Of a stretch of 64,000 bases of DNA, positions 10,380-21,543 are shown one piece after another. The notes beneath the pieces are model-generated. The model ran no database searches. It saw only the letters and a program-made list of their open reading frames with translations, and had not been told where the DNA came from. The stretch comes from Adiantum capillus-veneris. Taxonomy: Eukaryota > Streptophyta > Polypodiopsida > Polypodiales > Pteridaceae. The position numbers and the translations under genes are program-made. The stretch is from assembly GCA_014529385.2 (NCBI GenBank), contig CM043953.1:99375342-99439341 (forward strand), read 5' to 3'. Positions within the stretch are counted from its first letter, which is position 1. Each line of letters opens with the position of its first letter.

Positions 10380-10930
10380 TTAGGCTGGGGCGAGTAATTT
10401 AGGGTAGGGTAAATTCGAACGAGAGCAGGGCAGGGGTAGAGGGTAGGGGCGAAAGTGGGAGGTTAGGGGCGAGAGGGTGCTGTGGTGAGAGGGTAGGGGC
10501 GCGAGGGGTGGATAGGGGCGAGAGGGGGTGTGGGAGAGGGTAGGGGCGAGAGGGAGGATAGGGGCAAGAGGGGGTGTGGGAGAGGGTAGGGGCGAGAGGG
10601 GAGGATAGGGGCGAGAGGGGGTGTGGGAGAGGGTAGGGGCGAGAGGGGAGGGTAGGGGGCGAGAGGGGTTGTGGAAGAGGGTAGGGGGCGAGAGGAGAGG
10701 ATAGGGGCGAGAGGGGGTGTGGGAGAGGGTAGGGGCGAGAGGGGTTGTGGGAGAGGGTAGGGGGGAGAGGTTAGGGTAGGGGCGAGAGGGGATGTAGGAG
10801 AGGGTAGGGGGCGAGAGGTGAGGATAGAGGTTAGGATAGGGGCGAGAGGGGGTTTTAAGTGAGGGTACAGGGTAGGGGCGAGAGGGGTGTGGGAGAGGAG
10901 AGGGGCGAGCATCAAGGGGTAGGTAGGGCG
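10380..10930. repeat. G-rich minisatellite in the spacer between pol and ORF3
   Basis: About 550 bases built from words such as GAGAGGGTAGGGGCGAGAGG and GGTGTGGGAGAGGGTAGG, irregularly repeated. Runs of 3–5 G recur every few bases on the plus strand, which is the antisense strand of the element. Proline-rich open frames on the minus strand (10380–11105) are a by-product of this repeat. Confidence 0.9.
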
Positions 10931-11627
10931 AGGGTTTGAGAGACTGGTCGGTTAACGGCTTAGGAGTGTGAGCAGGTACAAAGTGTTGACAATTTAAAAA
11001 ATGCGAAGAGAAGGTCGAAAGTGTTAGTAGATACAACGAGAGGATACTTTTTTTGCAGGTACAAAGTTCTAGCAGATACATAGAGAGGGAAAATTTTGAC
11101 TCCAAATAAAGAAGGGTATTAGTAGATTAAGGTCCCTGCAGCAAAACTGAAATTTTAATGGCACCAAAGGTTTTTGCTGCTATTGGAATCAAGAGGTCTT
11201 TGATATTCCTCCCACAGACAGTAGTGCATTGGGAGTCTCATCAAATTCTTTATTACACCTTGTTCACTGTAAAAATCGCCATCTAAGCAAAGTTTCCAAG
11301 CAGGTTCCACTTTTCAAACTGAACAAACCCAAGTTTGAACAAACCCACTCCTACGAGAAGCTTGACTGAAAGCTTAACTGGAAGGACCTTGATACTTAAC
11401 CGCAAATAACACTGAGATAGAAACAATTAGAGGAGTGACTGAACTGTAGAAGTTCCAGATAATACCCAATTACCAGGACTTAGTGGAGAAAAGATATCTT
11501 AGAGGAAAGGCGGAAACTTACAGATAGCAGAACCCTAGACAGTAACAGATTCATTCTGGTGGAAAGCTAGTGGGAAGTAGAGAGATGGGACATAGAACCT
11601 ACAGATGGCGGAATAGTTGCAGACCCT
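10931..11627 (-). other. Non-coding spacer of the LTR element
   Basis: About 700 bases between the minisatellite and the end of pol. No ORF, repeat or known motif stands out. It is part of the element because it lies between pol and ORF3, within the LTR pair. Confidence 0.6.
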
Positions 11628-14600
11628 TTACTCAGAGGAGTAATAGCACTTGATTCTGGAGCCATTTACCAATGGCAAAGAAACGCCATCCAAAGTGACT
11701 AACTGGACGGCCCCCTGTGGCAAAATCTCCTGTACTCTGAAGGGCCCTTGCCAAGCTGGAACCAACTTCTTTGCTTTTTTCAAATATTTTGCCTGATAGA
11801 GCAGCACTAGTGTGCCTTGCGTTATTTTCGGCTTTCTGAGGTGGCGATCATGCCACGCTTTGCGACGAAGTTGCTCCGCTTGCAGAGCATGTGAAGCTAA
11901 GCGGCGTCTTTCCTCCAATAAGGTGAGACGAGATATAGAAGCACATTCCATACCCGAACTTGCACGCAGACTGCCCACTCTAGGGGATCCGGAGTTGAAC
12001 TCAAAAGGAGCTATGGCTTTCAAACCGTAAGCCAATTGAAAAGGCGTGTGATTAGTTGTTGCTTTGAAAGATGTGCGGTATGCCCAAAGGGTACCGTGCA
12101 CAGCTTGAGCCCAAGATGCTGGATGGAGATGACATGCTTTCCGTAGTAGGGCGATCAGAACCTTGTTGGTGCTCTCGGCTTGCCCATTGGCTCTAGGGTA
12201 ATAGGAGCACGACTTGCGGTGAAAAATCTTGTAATTGGCCAGCAAATTTGAGATCATGTCATTGACAAAATGACTGCCTCTATCACTGGTGATCTCTAAG
12301 GGATATCCAAATCTGCATAAAATATTTTCATATAAAAATTTGGCCACTGTATTGCCAGTGCAATCTACTGTCGCTAGTACCTCTGCCCACTTTGTTGCAT
12401 AGTCTGTAGCCACTAGCAAATATTTGCGATTACCTGGTTGAGCCGGGGGATATATTGGTCCCACAAAGTCCAAACCCCATCTCTCAAAAGGTAGCCACGC
12501 CATCGAGACCTGCAAAGGACGGTTGGATTGCTTACTCGGCTTCGGCCCACATCTCTGGCACACATCACAAACCTTAGAATATGCTATTGCATCCTTAAAA
12601 ATGTAGGGCCACCACAGACCACTCTGTAGAATCTTCTGAGCAGTGATGTGACCAGGGTAATGGCCACCAGTGGGACCATTGTGGGCATCCTCCAGAATAT
12701 GCTCCACCTCATGAGGCGAGAGACAACGCTTCAGAACACCATCTGGTCCCGCTTTGTAGAGCTGGCCCCCAATCAGAGTGAAAGGCCTGGACTTCAACAG
12801 CAATCTCCTCTTTTGCAGTGGGGATTCCCTCTTTGGGTACAGCCCAGTAGATAGAAAATGTAGGACCTCGCTGTACCATTCCGGTGTTGTATCTATTTTA
12901 AAAAGACTGCTATCTAGAAAGTCATCCGCAATCCCAGTAGCTTCTTCGCCTGTGTAAATGCGAGAGAGGTGGTCAGCCATTACATGATGCTTACCAAGAC
13001 GGAGTACCACTTCAAAATCAAACTCCTGGAATAGGAGGAGCCATCGCCATACTCGACCTGCAACCTGTGGCTTATTAAGCAGATAGCGCAAGGCATGGTG
13101 ATCAGTGATAACTGTGAAGTGGACCCCTAGCAAATAGTGACGAAATTTGTGTAGAGCATACACTATAGCCAATCCTTCCCTCTCTGTGGTGCTATAGTTT
13201 CGCTTTGCTTTGGTGAGCAGGCGACTTGCATAATGTACACGGCGATCCAAGTCGAACTCTTTGCTGGGCTGAGTCAGCACAGCACCCACAGCCAGCAGAC
13301 TGGCATCTGTATGCACATGAAAAGGTAGGGCCCAATCCGGGGCAACTAGAATAGGCGCTTCAGTGAGACGTTTTTTGAGGTATGCAAATGCTTCGGCCTC
13401 AGGCGTTGACCACCGGAAGGGAACAGCAGCACTGGTGAGCCGGGTCAATGGTTGAGCCACCTATGCATACATACGTATAAACCTGCGATCATAGCCGGTG
13501 TGGCCCACAAAGCTCTGAACACCTTTGGGATTTATGGGAGGAGGTAACTTCAAGATGGCCACTATCTTCTCTGGGTCAGGTGCCAAACCTTAAGCAGACA
13601 CCACATGGCCCAACAGTGTGCCCTCTGTGACCAAAAAATGACATTTGTTCGGATTGAGCTTCAAACGTGCCTCTCTGCACCTGAGGAAGACTGCAGAGAG
13701 CTGAGCAAGATGCTCCTTTAGATTTTCTACTGGGGTCGAACATTGAGCACCCGAGAAGGTGGAAAAGTCATCCATGAATATGCGAAGGTGATCAGTAAGC
13801 AGAGGATAAAAGATGAGATATACTATGCGATTGAAAGAAGGCGGTGCATTTTTAAGCCCAAAAGACATTCTAGTGTAGATGAAAATACCCCAGGGAGTCA
13901 CAAAAGCTGTTTTGATTTGGTCATCAGGATGTATTCCTAACTGATTGTAGCCGCTGAACCCGTCCATAAAACTATACAGTACATGGCCAGCGACATCGTC
14001 GAGGACTCTCTCAGTGAAAGGTGTCGGAAATCCATCCGGGATTGTGACCTTATTTAGAGCCCGATAGTCGACACAAACTCGAATTTTGTTAGACTGCTTC
14101 TTTGGGGCAATAACCATAGGAGACAACCATTCTGAGTGCTCTACTGGTACAATAATACCTGCTTCTTGCATTTTCTCCAACTCGATTTTGACTGCTTCTG
14201 CATATTTGGGATTCAGTTTGTAAGCCCGTCCTCTGACTGGCTTAGCCCCCTCAACCAGAGGAATTGTGTGGACTCCTAGCTCTGCTGGAATTCCCTCCAA
14301 ATCGTGGTAAGACCAGGCAAACACATCCTTGAAAGAGTGCATGAAAGAGATTACCTGGTCGAGTATAGCGGGATGATCCCATAACCAAGCGGCTAACAAG
14401 ATGGACTGATGGTTGTCAGGGCCGCCTAGGTTGACCTCTCTGACTGGGTCAGGCAGTGCAGTGGGCGAGGCTGCGTTAGGGATAGAAGACCGTGCCGCCT
14501 CTGTGAGCTTCTGGACATTATGAGCTGGCGTTTGATCAATGTTGAAATCAGCATACTTTTCCTGCAACCATCCTGATGGAAGCTCTGCGAATGGTAAGTC

Positions 14601-14720
14601 CTCAGATACCTCAAAGTGCTCCGGCATGGGTGGAGATTCAAATGGAATGGAGGTTAAGGAGGGAAGTGGGGTGTTGGCCAACTCTTGCAAGGGAGACTTT
14701 TTCCCCCTTCTATGGTGGGT
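11628..14720 (-). pseudogene. pol of the LTR element: RT, RNase H, integrase
   Basis: One frame of about 1030 codons with two in-frame stops, TAA at 13590–13592 and TAG at 13461–13463. The RT (14300–13600) keeps IRVCVDYRALNKVTIPDGFP, SFGLKNAPPSF and the catalytic FMDDF. RNase H (13400–12950) has FHVHTDASL, TTEREGLAIVYAL and TDHHALRYLL. The integrase has an HHCC finger (about 12700–12560), the DDE residues in GLDFVGP, SDRGSHF and GQAEST, and a C-terminal end with LPLVNGSRIKCYY. The frame differs from that of gag-protease and is already open across the gag stop, so either a frameshift or a mutation joins them. Domain order is Ty3/gypsy. Both stops lie in the RT–RNase H linker, so the fusion protein is not made. 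Confidence 0.93.
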
Positions 14721-17551
14721 TATAGGCTCACCAGGCCGATGGTTTCAATCAATGGACCCTCTGAAGGATGGTCATCAGAGACTGGCCCACATGGTTCTGG
14801 CGCACTTGGCTGACTGGGATTACTGGCTTCAAGTGTAGGATCAGGGGAAGAGGGTGAATCTGTTGTCAAGGGTTGAAGAGAGACTACGTAGCATGGCATC
14901 GAAGATGTAGCTTCTAACCACTGCAGTAGGTCTTCATCGGACCCATCAAGAGGGACCGGCTGTTCCAAGTCAGGGTTGGACTCTACTGACAAAGAGCTAT
15001 GCTGAACGACCGGATCCATACCTCCTTCGAGACGAATTTGTTGCATTGGAGAGCCAGGAGTATGTATCCACATGGCGTCGGTTCCCCAGTCGTGAAGTGC
15101 TTTCGTATGTCGCAGCCATGGCCTACCAATCAGCAAGGGATAACCTCCCTCTACCTGGGGAAGATTAACTACCACAAAATCCAAGTTAAAAATGAAATCT
15201 TGTACCTTCAGAGGCACCTTGTCGACTATGCCCACTGGGTAGACTGTTCTCTGATCAGCCAATGTAACAGTGAAAGGAGCAGGTCGGGTAGGCTTTAGAC
15301 CTAAGGCCATCATAGTGAATTCGGGCATCAAATTGATTCCAGATCCTCCATTAACGATGATGCCGGATAGCTGGTGCCCATGAATAGATACAGTGAGGCG
15401 AGGACTTTTATAATCGGTGAGGGGAGCAAATGGATAGGAAATCAAATAGGACTCTGAGGGCTGTACAAGGAGGTGCCCGCTACTAGGCCCAGCCCCTGGG
15501 TACAGAGACTGAATGACTGACAGGGTGTCACTTCTAAGTGTTGCATCGAGCCTTAGCATGTCGTATAGTGACACCTGCTGAAAAGTATTTTTAAAGATGG
15601 CTTCTGCTGTGGGCTTGGCGCCTTCGAACTGGGCTCCTTTTGTGACCTTAATCTGTTCCAAGTCAGCCACTGCTTCTAAGAAGGCTCCATCAATGTCAGA
15701 TAACAAGGAAGTTGGTTTGCTCTGAGCAATTGGGAAGGACTTGTCCTTTGGGTCAGGTAGACCAAAGTGAGGAAGTGGAGACTGGCGAGGCGGACCTGTG
15801 GGTAGACTGAGACCAAGAGCTGCTCTTTGTGCCCGAGTAAGGACACCAGCAGGCTCCTCCTTTTGCAGAGGCTTAACCACATGAGTAGCAGGTGAAGGTT
15901 GAGGCACGGTGTTCACAGTAATCAAATTTATCTTTGGAAAGGTGAATTCGGGCTGGTTCTGAGTCGAGCCTGAAGACGTGGATGCCCTTTGCTTGGGACA
16001 ATCTTTACTGTAGTGATCCTTCGAATCAGGGCAATGACGACAAGGAGGGGACCCCTCGGGTAAAGGAAACTTGCTCTGATAATGCCCATATTCTCCGTAT
16101 CTGTAGCAGAGTATGGGCCGATTGGAAGGACGAAACGGGGGACGAGGTGGTTGCTGCATGGAATTTGAGGCTGAGGTGTAGAAACTTTGGGGAACTGAGG
16201 GAGTACTGGCATGATAAAAACTGTGGGGTGCAAAGTTGTTGTGCATACCTTGCTGCATAGGGGGTGTTGTCAGCAGAGGAGGCAACTGGTTTTGATGGCC
16301 GTAGGGTGAGACCATGTTGGATGCAGGTGCTAGCCCTTGTTGGAGAGAAAGACCAAGATTTTGCTGTATTTGACGCAATCCCTTGAGGTAGTAACAATCC
16401 TTATCCTCATGTCCAGATTCTTCACAGAAGTGGCAGTAAACCCGAAGGGGGCATTCCTGTGGTGGGTGCCCTGGAGAACGGCATGAGCTACACCAAACCA
16501 TAGCCTTAGTCTCTTGCTGACACTTGAGCTCTTCTAACTCGTGCTTAATCTGTTCCAATGCCTCATTATGTGTAGGCTTCTCTTGTCTAAGAGAGAAGGA
16601 CCTCTCCTCCTGAAGAGCTCGTTGTAGCTTTAGGGCTTCCAGTTCCCTACGTAAAGAAGTTAAAGGATCAGTAGGACTACCTTCCGAGAACACAGAGGGA
16701 GTATCTATTTGAGGAGAGTTATTGAAGAGCTTCCTAGCTCCCTCTATTCTAGTAGCAGCTGTGATGAACTCGTCGAGAGTGGCGTCGGGTCGGAGACTCT
16801 CTCGGAGTTTTTGCTGAGAAGTTTTGGGAAGCGCCTTCTCCACCCACTTTTTAACCATGAATTCACCGGGTTGTTGGGGAAGCTTGGCCACCAGCGACTT
16901 AGTTTTCGTCATAAGCTCCGCAAAAGTCTCCTCAGGCTTGAGCACCATGTTGGCCAACTCATCCAACACCTTCTCCTGGTAGTCACCCGGCCTGAAAGTT
17001 GCACAGAACTGCTGTCTTAAGGCTGCCCAAGTTGCAAAATGGTTCTCTGCAAATTGGCTGTACCATTTATCTGCTAGGCCATCCAGGGTGGATGGAAATA
17101 GTACCAAGTAAGCATCTTCTCTGTTCAGCCCACGTCCCCTACAGAGAGATACAAATCTTCTTGCATGGTCGTCAGCATCTTCTGAAGACAGCCCTTTGAA
17201 GGTAGGGAACTTGATGTTCACCTTGGCCAAAACACTAGCTAGTGGCTCCATGATTCCTTGCTGAGTCTGTTGCACAATAGCTTGCTGTAGCAGAATAGGA
17301 GAGAGCTTTTCTGGAGAAGGTGATCGCGAAGATGGGGAACCTGATGACGAAGGAACGGGTGAGAGCTTTTCTGGAGAAGGTGATCGGGAAGATGGGGAAC
17401 CTGATGAAGGAATGGGTGATGTGATATGTGGAGGTATAGGTGATGAGGTTGAAGGATTTCTACAAGGTGTCAAAGGTCGTCTTCTGTGATAGTACTTCAG
17501 AGGGCTCAGTAGTGGGCTTTGACGCTCAACTGACCTCCTTGTATGTGTCAT
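14720..17551 (-). pseudogene. gag-protease of the LTR element, protease Asp changed to Asn
   Basis: A 943-codon open frame. Residues 1–100 hold Ser/Pro repeats, including GSPSSRSPSPEKLSP twice (60-bp tandem repeat at 17300–17420). The capsid-like gag domain lies at about 120–290 (IKFPTFKGLSSEDADDHARR, ADKWYSQF). Zinc knuckles follow (CSSCRSPGHPPQEC, CHFCEESGHEDKDC, CRHCPDSKDHYSKDC); another is degraded (CYRYGEYGHYQSKF). The aspartic protease site reads VNGGSGINLM where this group has DGGS or DSGS, so the catalytic Asp is Asn (AAT near 15353). The frame is otherwise open, but protease activity is probably lost. Confidence 0.9.
17300..17420. repeat. Tandem 60-bp repeat in gag
   Basis: Two near-identical units beginning GAGAGCTTTTCTGGAGAAGG encode the duplicated Ser/Pro-rich segment near the gag N-terminus. 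Confidence 0.85.
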
Positions 17552-17619
17552 GCAGTGACCTCCAAACCAACCAAGCTTTGGGCAAGAAAACCTTGAACTG
17601 GCTGAAGACTGGTCTAGAC

Positions 17620-17780
17620 TCTACTAGACCAGACGAGTGTCTAGACCAACTGGACCAGGGACGAGGAGGACTAGACCAGCTGGACCAGGGACGAGGAGGA
17701 CTAGACCAGGGTCTAGACCAGACAAGTGACTAGACCATCTAGACCAGGGTCGAGGGGGTCTAGACCAGAGACAAGGGCAA
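17620..17780. repeat. Minisatellite in the leader of the LTR element
   Basis: Units of about 30 bp (CTAGACCAGCTGGACCAGGG plus ACGAGGAGGA) repeat two to three times, followed by shorter CTAGACCAGGGT words. It lies between the primer binding site and gag. Confidence 0.85.
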
Positions 17781-17883
17781 GTTAGACCAGGGCGAGAGGG
17801 GACCAAACCAGCAAGGCGAGAGACTTAGACTGCACAGGCGAAGCGAAGAAACCAGCTACTCAACAGAGTGAGACTTCAGTTGA

Positions 17884-17902
17884 GGTCCCACCGTGATCGC
17901 CA
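17884..17902 (-). promoter_or_regulatory. Putative primer binding site
   Basis: On the element strand TGGCGATCACGGTGGGACC begins 13 bases after the 5' LTR. It opens with the TGG expected opposite a tRNA CCA end. It resembles the sequence I remember for plant Tat/Ogre elements primed by tRNA-Arg, with mismatches. The gap from the LTR is longer than usual, so the call is tentative. Confidence 0.45.
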
Positions 17903-17915
17903 AAATGAGAGCACC

Positions 17916-18510
17916 TGTAGCGTGGAAAATGTGTCGTGCTCTCTACAGTGTGGGTGCCCCTCAGTGCAATGTGCGTGACAATCTCACTCAAACAAATGAA
18001 AACTCTCTCAAACAGAATGAAACACAGAAACAACGGATAACAACACAGAAACAATGGATAACAACAGAGACACAACAGGGGACCAGAACATGTGGACTCG
18101 ACTAGCTCAAAGAACCATGTACAGACTCTCGCGTGGCAGCACACTCAGCTCCAGCCCAGGACTCACAGGTACAAATGGGGTGTCGAGGCTCAGATGTCCA
18201 GGGATGGTGAAGCAGTGCTCTGTGTAAGACTTCCTCTAGACAACTACGTGCAAGATAAGATAGAACTGCCCAAAACGACTACTGATATGCCCCACCATAA
18301 GAGCCACCAACAGCCCATAAATGTCCAGCCAGCTAAGTCTATCTCCAAACTGAGTGGTGGTGGTGACCTGGCCACGATGTCCACCAGACCACCGTAGGTA
18401 CCCTGCCACGTGTCACTCCCAGCCCAAAGGGTCCGTCCAGTGTGAACCAAACCAACTGTAGCTAACTGTCCAACTGCCTGTCCTGTGAAGTGACACTGTA
18501 GCAGGCTACA
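17916..18510 (-). repeat. 5' LTR of the Athila/Tat-like element
   Basis: 595 bp, TGTAGCG to GGCTACA on the plus strand, same length as the 7368–7962 copy with about a dozen substitutions seen by eye. GATCA follows at 18511–18515. Confidence 0.95.
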
Positions 18511-18515
18511 GATCA
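18511..18515. repeat. Target-site duplication GATCA, right copy
   Basis: GATCA directly after the right LTR, matching 7363–7367. The LINE A reading resumes here. Confidence 0.95.
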
Positions 18516-19273
18516 CCAGACTCATACGTCAGGATCTGATTCAGCTAGATACCAGGAGCACATGGATACAGCCGACACAGGAGTTGGGCACGAAGATGGC
18601 CTTCTACAGAGAGCATCTTCTCCAACTCACAGAGGACGGCTTTGTGACTAGGCCTGCATACATGGATACACACTTATCTCATGAGATAAGATGCGCTATT
18701 GGACAGATACGCACATCCTCACATCAGCTCCAGATCCAGACTGGCCGATTTCGAGAGGTGCCAGCAGGGGCCAGGATATGTCACCTATGTAACTTAGATC
18801 CAGAGACAGAGCTGCAGTACACATGTCACTGCCCGGCATACTATGAGATACGCGGCTGCTTCCACTGCCTGTTTAGAGAAGGTTTTGGACCTTTTTCTAG
18901 AGTCGTGAGATACAAGGATCAAAGATGTCTCGCATTGTTCCTGCTAGAGTTGCGCAGACTTAGGGAGAGCTTGCTGAGGACATCAGGGGAACGACAGTCT
19001 CATAGACGAATCACAGATTTCCTTACACCAGCCAGAGGAGAGCCAACGGAGCAGTCATTACAGCAGATCTCAAAGCCTACTCATACTAGAGGTACGCTGC
19101 TTGACCAAGCCCTTGAGCTTGGCAAATCCAGACGCCCACGACCTCGGGGGGTCTCCCACTACCAACGAAGGCTGCAACAGAAGATAGAGATCACTCTAGC
19201 TCGACATGCAAGAGGCCCAACCAAGAGTACTGACCATGGAGGAGGCCGATGAGATCCGACAGCGACCGATGAG
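18516..19273 (+). pseudogene. LINE A ORF2, 3' part: C-terminal knuckle region
   Basis: This continues the gene broken at 7367. The frame from about 18584 to 19252 covers the conserved post-RT block (YMDTHLSHEIRCAIGQIRTS), the knuckle CHLCNLDPETELQYTCHC, a degraded HRRITDFL (19001–19024) where other copies have QRQITDFF, and the Arg-rich end (SRRPRPRG). A one-base insertion near 19230 shifts the frame just before the expected end (EEADEIRQRPM). Confidence 0.85.
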
Positions 19274-19467
19274 AGATTTCATCCGGACCCCAAACCCCCC
19301 CCCCCCCCCCCCTCTATTTCCTTTCTCCTCAGTGTTTTAGTGTTAGTTCTTTGTAACTTTGTAATTTCCGTACTCAGACATGGTATCAGATTCACCAATT
19401 GTAACTTTTTGGTCTCATAGGTCATTTTGGCCTTTTGAAGACGTTAATATAACATTTCATTTCATTT

Positions 19468-19471
<4 letters not shown>
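19274..19471 (+). mobile_element. LINE A 3' UTR and tail
   Basis: A C run at about 19297–19314 follows the coding end, as in LINEs D and L. The 3' UTR then ends in the shared stem-loop GGTCATTTTGGCC and GACGTTAATATAACATTTC at 19411–19471. Confidence 0.85.

Positions 19472-19509
<38 letters not shown>
19472..19509 (+). repeat. (TC)n microsatellite
   Basis: TC tract that ends LINE A and directly precedes the next truncated tail. Confidence 0.9.
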
Positions 19510-19511
<2 letters not shown>

Positions 19512-19648
19512 GTTTAGGATTCCTAGTTTAATTTATTTTGTTAATCTGACTTGGTATCAGATACACCACATTGTAACTTCCTGGTCTCATTGGTCACTTT
19601 GGCCTTTTGAAGACCTTAATATAACATTTCATTTCATTTCTCTCTCGA
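19510..19648 (+). mobile_element. Tail-only LINE copy (K type)
   Basis: Begins TTAGTTTAGGATTCCTAG right after (TC)n and matches the 3' UTR of LINE K (53195–53346) to the shared tail. There is no coding part. It ends with TCTCTCTC. Confidence 0.82.
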
Positions 19649-20376
19649 CGCGCAAGCAGCAGTTGTAGTTGCGCAACAAACACAACACAGCAAGGGTGGA
19701 GACAGTGATGGCAGGTCCAACAGAGGCAGGGGCAGCAAGGTGACCTGCTCGGGCTGTATGAAGACCTGCTCGCGCTGTGCAGTTGGGATTTTACTCTTGC
19801 TGCTTATGCAGACCTGCTAGCGCTAGGCAGTAGGAACCTGTTCGCGCTGCCTATGCAGACCTGCTCGCGCTGTGCAGTAGTGCTCTGCTGGTTGGCTGCG
19901 CAGGGGCAACGTGCTTCGTTTGCATCGCTCGCTGACGACCACTCTGCAAGCTCTACGTGTAGAAAGACTTTCTACGCGTAGAAAGGCCTATCCTACGCTC
20001 GCCCCGGCACCCTCCCCTTTTTGCATTTATCTACGCGCAGATAAACCTTTTGTCTCCTACGTTAAAGTTTAAAGCAAGGCTCATTTTTGAAAGGTGACCC
20101 TAAGCATTCATTTGAAGGGTAAATTTTACCCATCTTTCATTAAGCTATATTTAGGTAAAAATTAGAAGGGCTACTCATAGATTTTTCAATATTCTATCCT
20201 TCTTTCCAAGGGTAAAAATATTTTTGTCCTTCACTGAAAGATAAAAGTGCCTCCAAAGGGCATCGAAGCCTTCAAAAATTAGGCCTAGTTTAAAGAATAT
20301 GGCCTAGTTTTGCCATATTCTCAGTCCCTCACCCTAGTACCGTAGTACCCTACCCCACATTTGTGGCTCGGATTCG
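19649..20376 (+). promoter_or_regulatory. Leader of LINE B with palindromes and short repeats
   Basis: Four imperfect copies of GCAGACCTGCTCGCGCTGTG lie between 19740 and 19880. An 18-bp perfect palindrome CTTTCTACGCGTAGAAAG lies at 19968–19985, with related TCTACGCG words on each side (19953, 20029). GGGTAAATTTTACCC at 20117–20131 is another inverted repeat. The second half is AT-rich. No coding frame is convincing. As the stretch between the 5' junction and ORF1 it is the expected place of an internal promoter, but that is inference. Confidence 0.45.
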
Positions 20377-21543
20377 ATGGATCCGCCTACCGAAGGGGAA
20401 GGGCCGGGTGTAGATAGCTACACCACCCAAAAAAAAAAAAAAAAAAAAACAGATACATTTAAACGGAGAAACAGAGATACTGTACTATCACCAGGATCCT
20501 TACGAGTTGGGAAAACCTCCAGGATACATGATGAGCTAATGATGGAGAAGGTCCACGTGATGCTCAAATCAGAGCTAAACTATATGAGGATGACATCAGG
20601 AAGGAAATGCATGCGAGCGCTGAGAGCTATAGGAACTCCATGTATGGAGACATGATGAGAGAACTAAGGAGAGAGATCCGGGGGATACAGAATGAGGAAA
20701 TTCAGATCTTGAAAACGGAATTACGAAACCTAATCAAGGCCGAAGTAAATATAACAAAATGCGTTATGCAAAAGAAACTCGATGAGGCGGTAGCAAGTTT
20801 TGAAGCATGGAGAACAAATATGGAAAAGCACATGGGGGAAAAAGATGCAATAATCAAGGAACTAAAAGGAGAACTTGCGGCTTGCAAATCTGCAACTAAG
20901 GAGAAGGGAGACGACCAACCTTCAGTGCTGAAGGAGCTCGAGGACATGAAGGATCAGATGAAAGCTCTACGGGAAGGAGATGAACAGAAATCGAAAACGG
21001 CATCTTCATGGGTGGAACGTCTTTTTAAGACACAAGAAAAGGTTGATGAAGCAGAGAAATGGATTGAGGATGCGAAGAGAGGGAAGGCCCAGATGCCCGA
21101 GACCACACCTACCTCCACCATTATTAATATGACCATTGAGGAAGAGCAGAAAAGGAAGAATCGGGCTCTGCATGTGCGGGTCACAGGAGTCAAAGACAAA
21201 GAGAATGTAGATGAAGAAGTGAAGGAACTGCTACAACGCATAGGCATCATAGAGCCTACTCACACGTGCATGGAGAGTGGGCAAGAAAGGAATCGATGAA
21301 AAGGGAAACTTAAAGGATAGGGCACTTATTCTCCGCTTCCCGAATATAGAAATAACGAAAGAATTTCTAGAGAAGAGGCCAGCTCTTAAGAAAACCGGTA
21401 TTTTCCTGGGAGATGACCTTACATTGGCACAAGTGGCACAGATGCAAGAGTTGATGCCAGAGATAAGGGCAGCGAGAGAAAAGGGGAAAATCCCCTTTTA
21501 TAGAGGAGGGAAAGTAGTGGTTCTGGAAAAGCGCTCATCATGA
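20377..21543 (+). pseudogene. LINE B ORF1 (coiled coil, RNA-binding protein)
   Basis: The probable start is ATG at 20377 (MDPPTEGEGPGVDSY), followed by a run of A at about 20430 coding for Lys. The frame shifts near 20576 and again near 21265. The long middle frame (20607–21299) is a Glu/Lys-rich coiled coil with RALHVRVTGVKDKENV. The last frame holds RALILRFPNIE, GIFLGDDLTLAQVAQMQEL and REKGKIPFYRGGKVVVLE, the C-terminal domain shared with LINEs A, D and K. It ends with TGA at 21541–21543, in frame with ORF2. Confidence 0.8.

Larger units (their letters stand above)
7368..18510 (-). mobile_element. Ty3/gypsy LTR retrotransposon, Athila/Tat-like
   Basis: An 11,143-bp element with two 595-bp LTRs and a 5-bp target duplication, inserted in ORF2 of LINE A. 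On the minus strand the order is 5' LTR, leader with a primer binding site, gag-protease, RT–RNase H–integrase, a long spacer with a G-rich minisatellite, and a third ORF. Protease-RT-RNaseH-IN order marks Ty3/gypsy. The integrase tail with LPLVNGSRIK and an extra ORF downstream of pol suggest the Athila/Tat group. By eye the LTRs differ at about a dozen positions (about 2 percent), so the insertion is younger than the heavily decayed LINE around it. Several stops make it non-autonomous. Confidence 0.93.

Noticed and set aside
10380-10930. CRISPR-like regular repeats
   Set aside because: No unique spacers of constant length; units vary and adjoin each other, and the genome is eukaryotic.
10380-11105. 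Proline-rich open frames on the minus strand
   Set aside because: They translate the G-rich minisatellite; the repeating peptide mirrors the DNA repeat and there is no other support for a gene.
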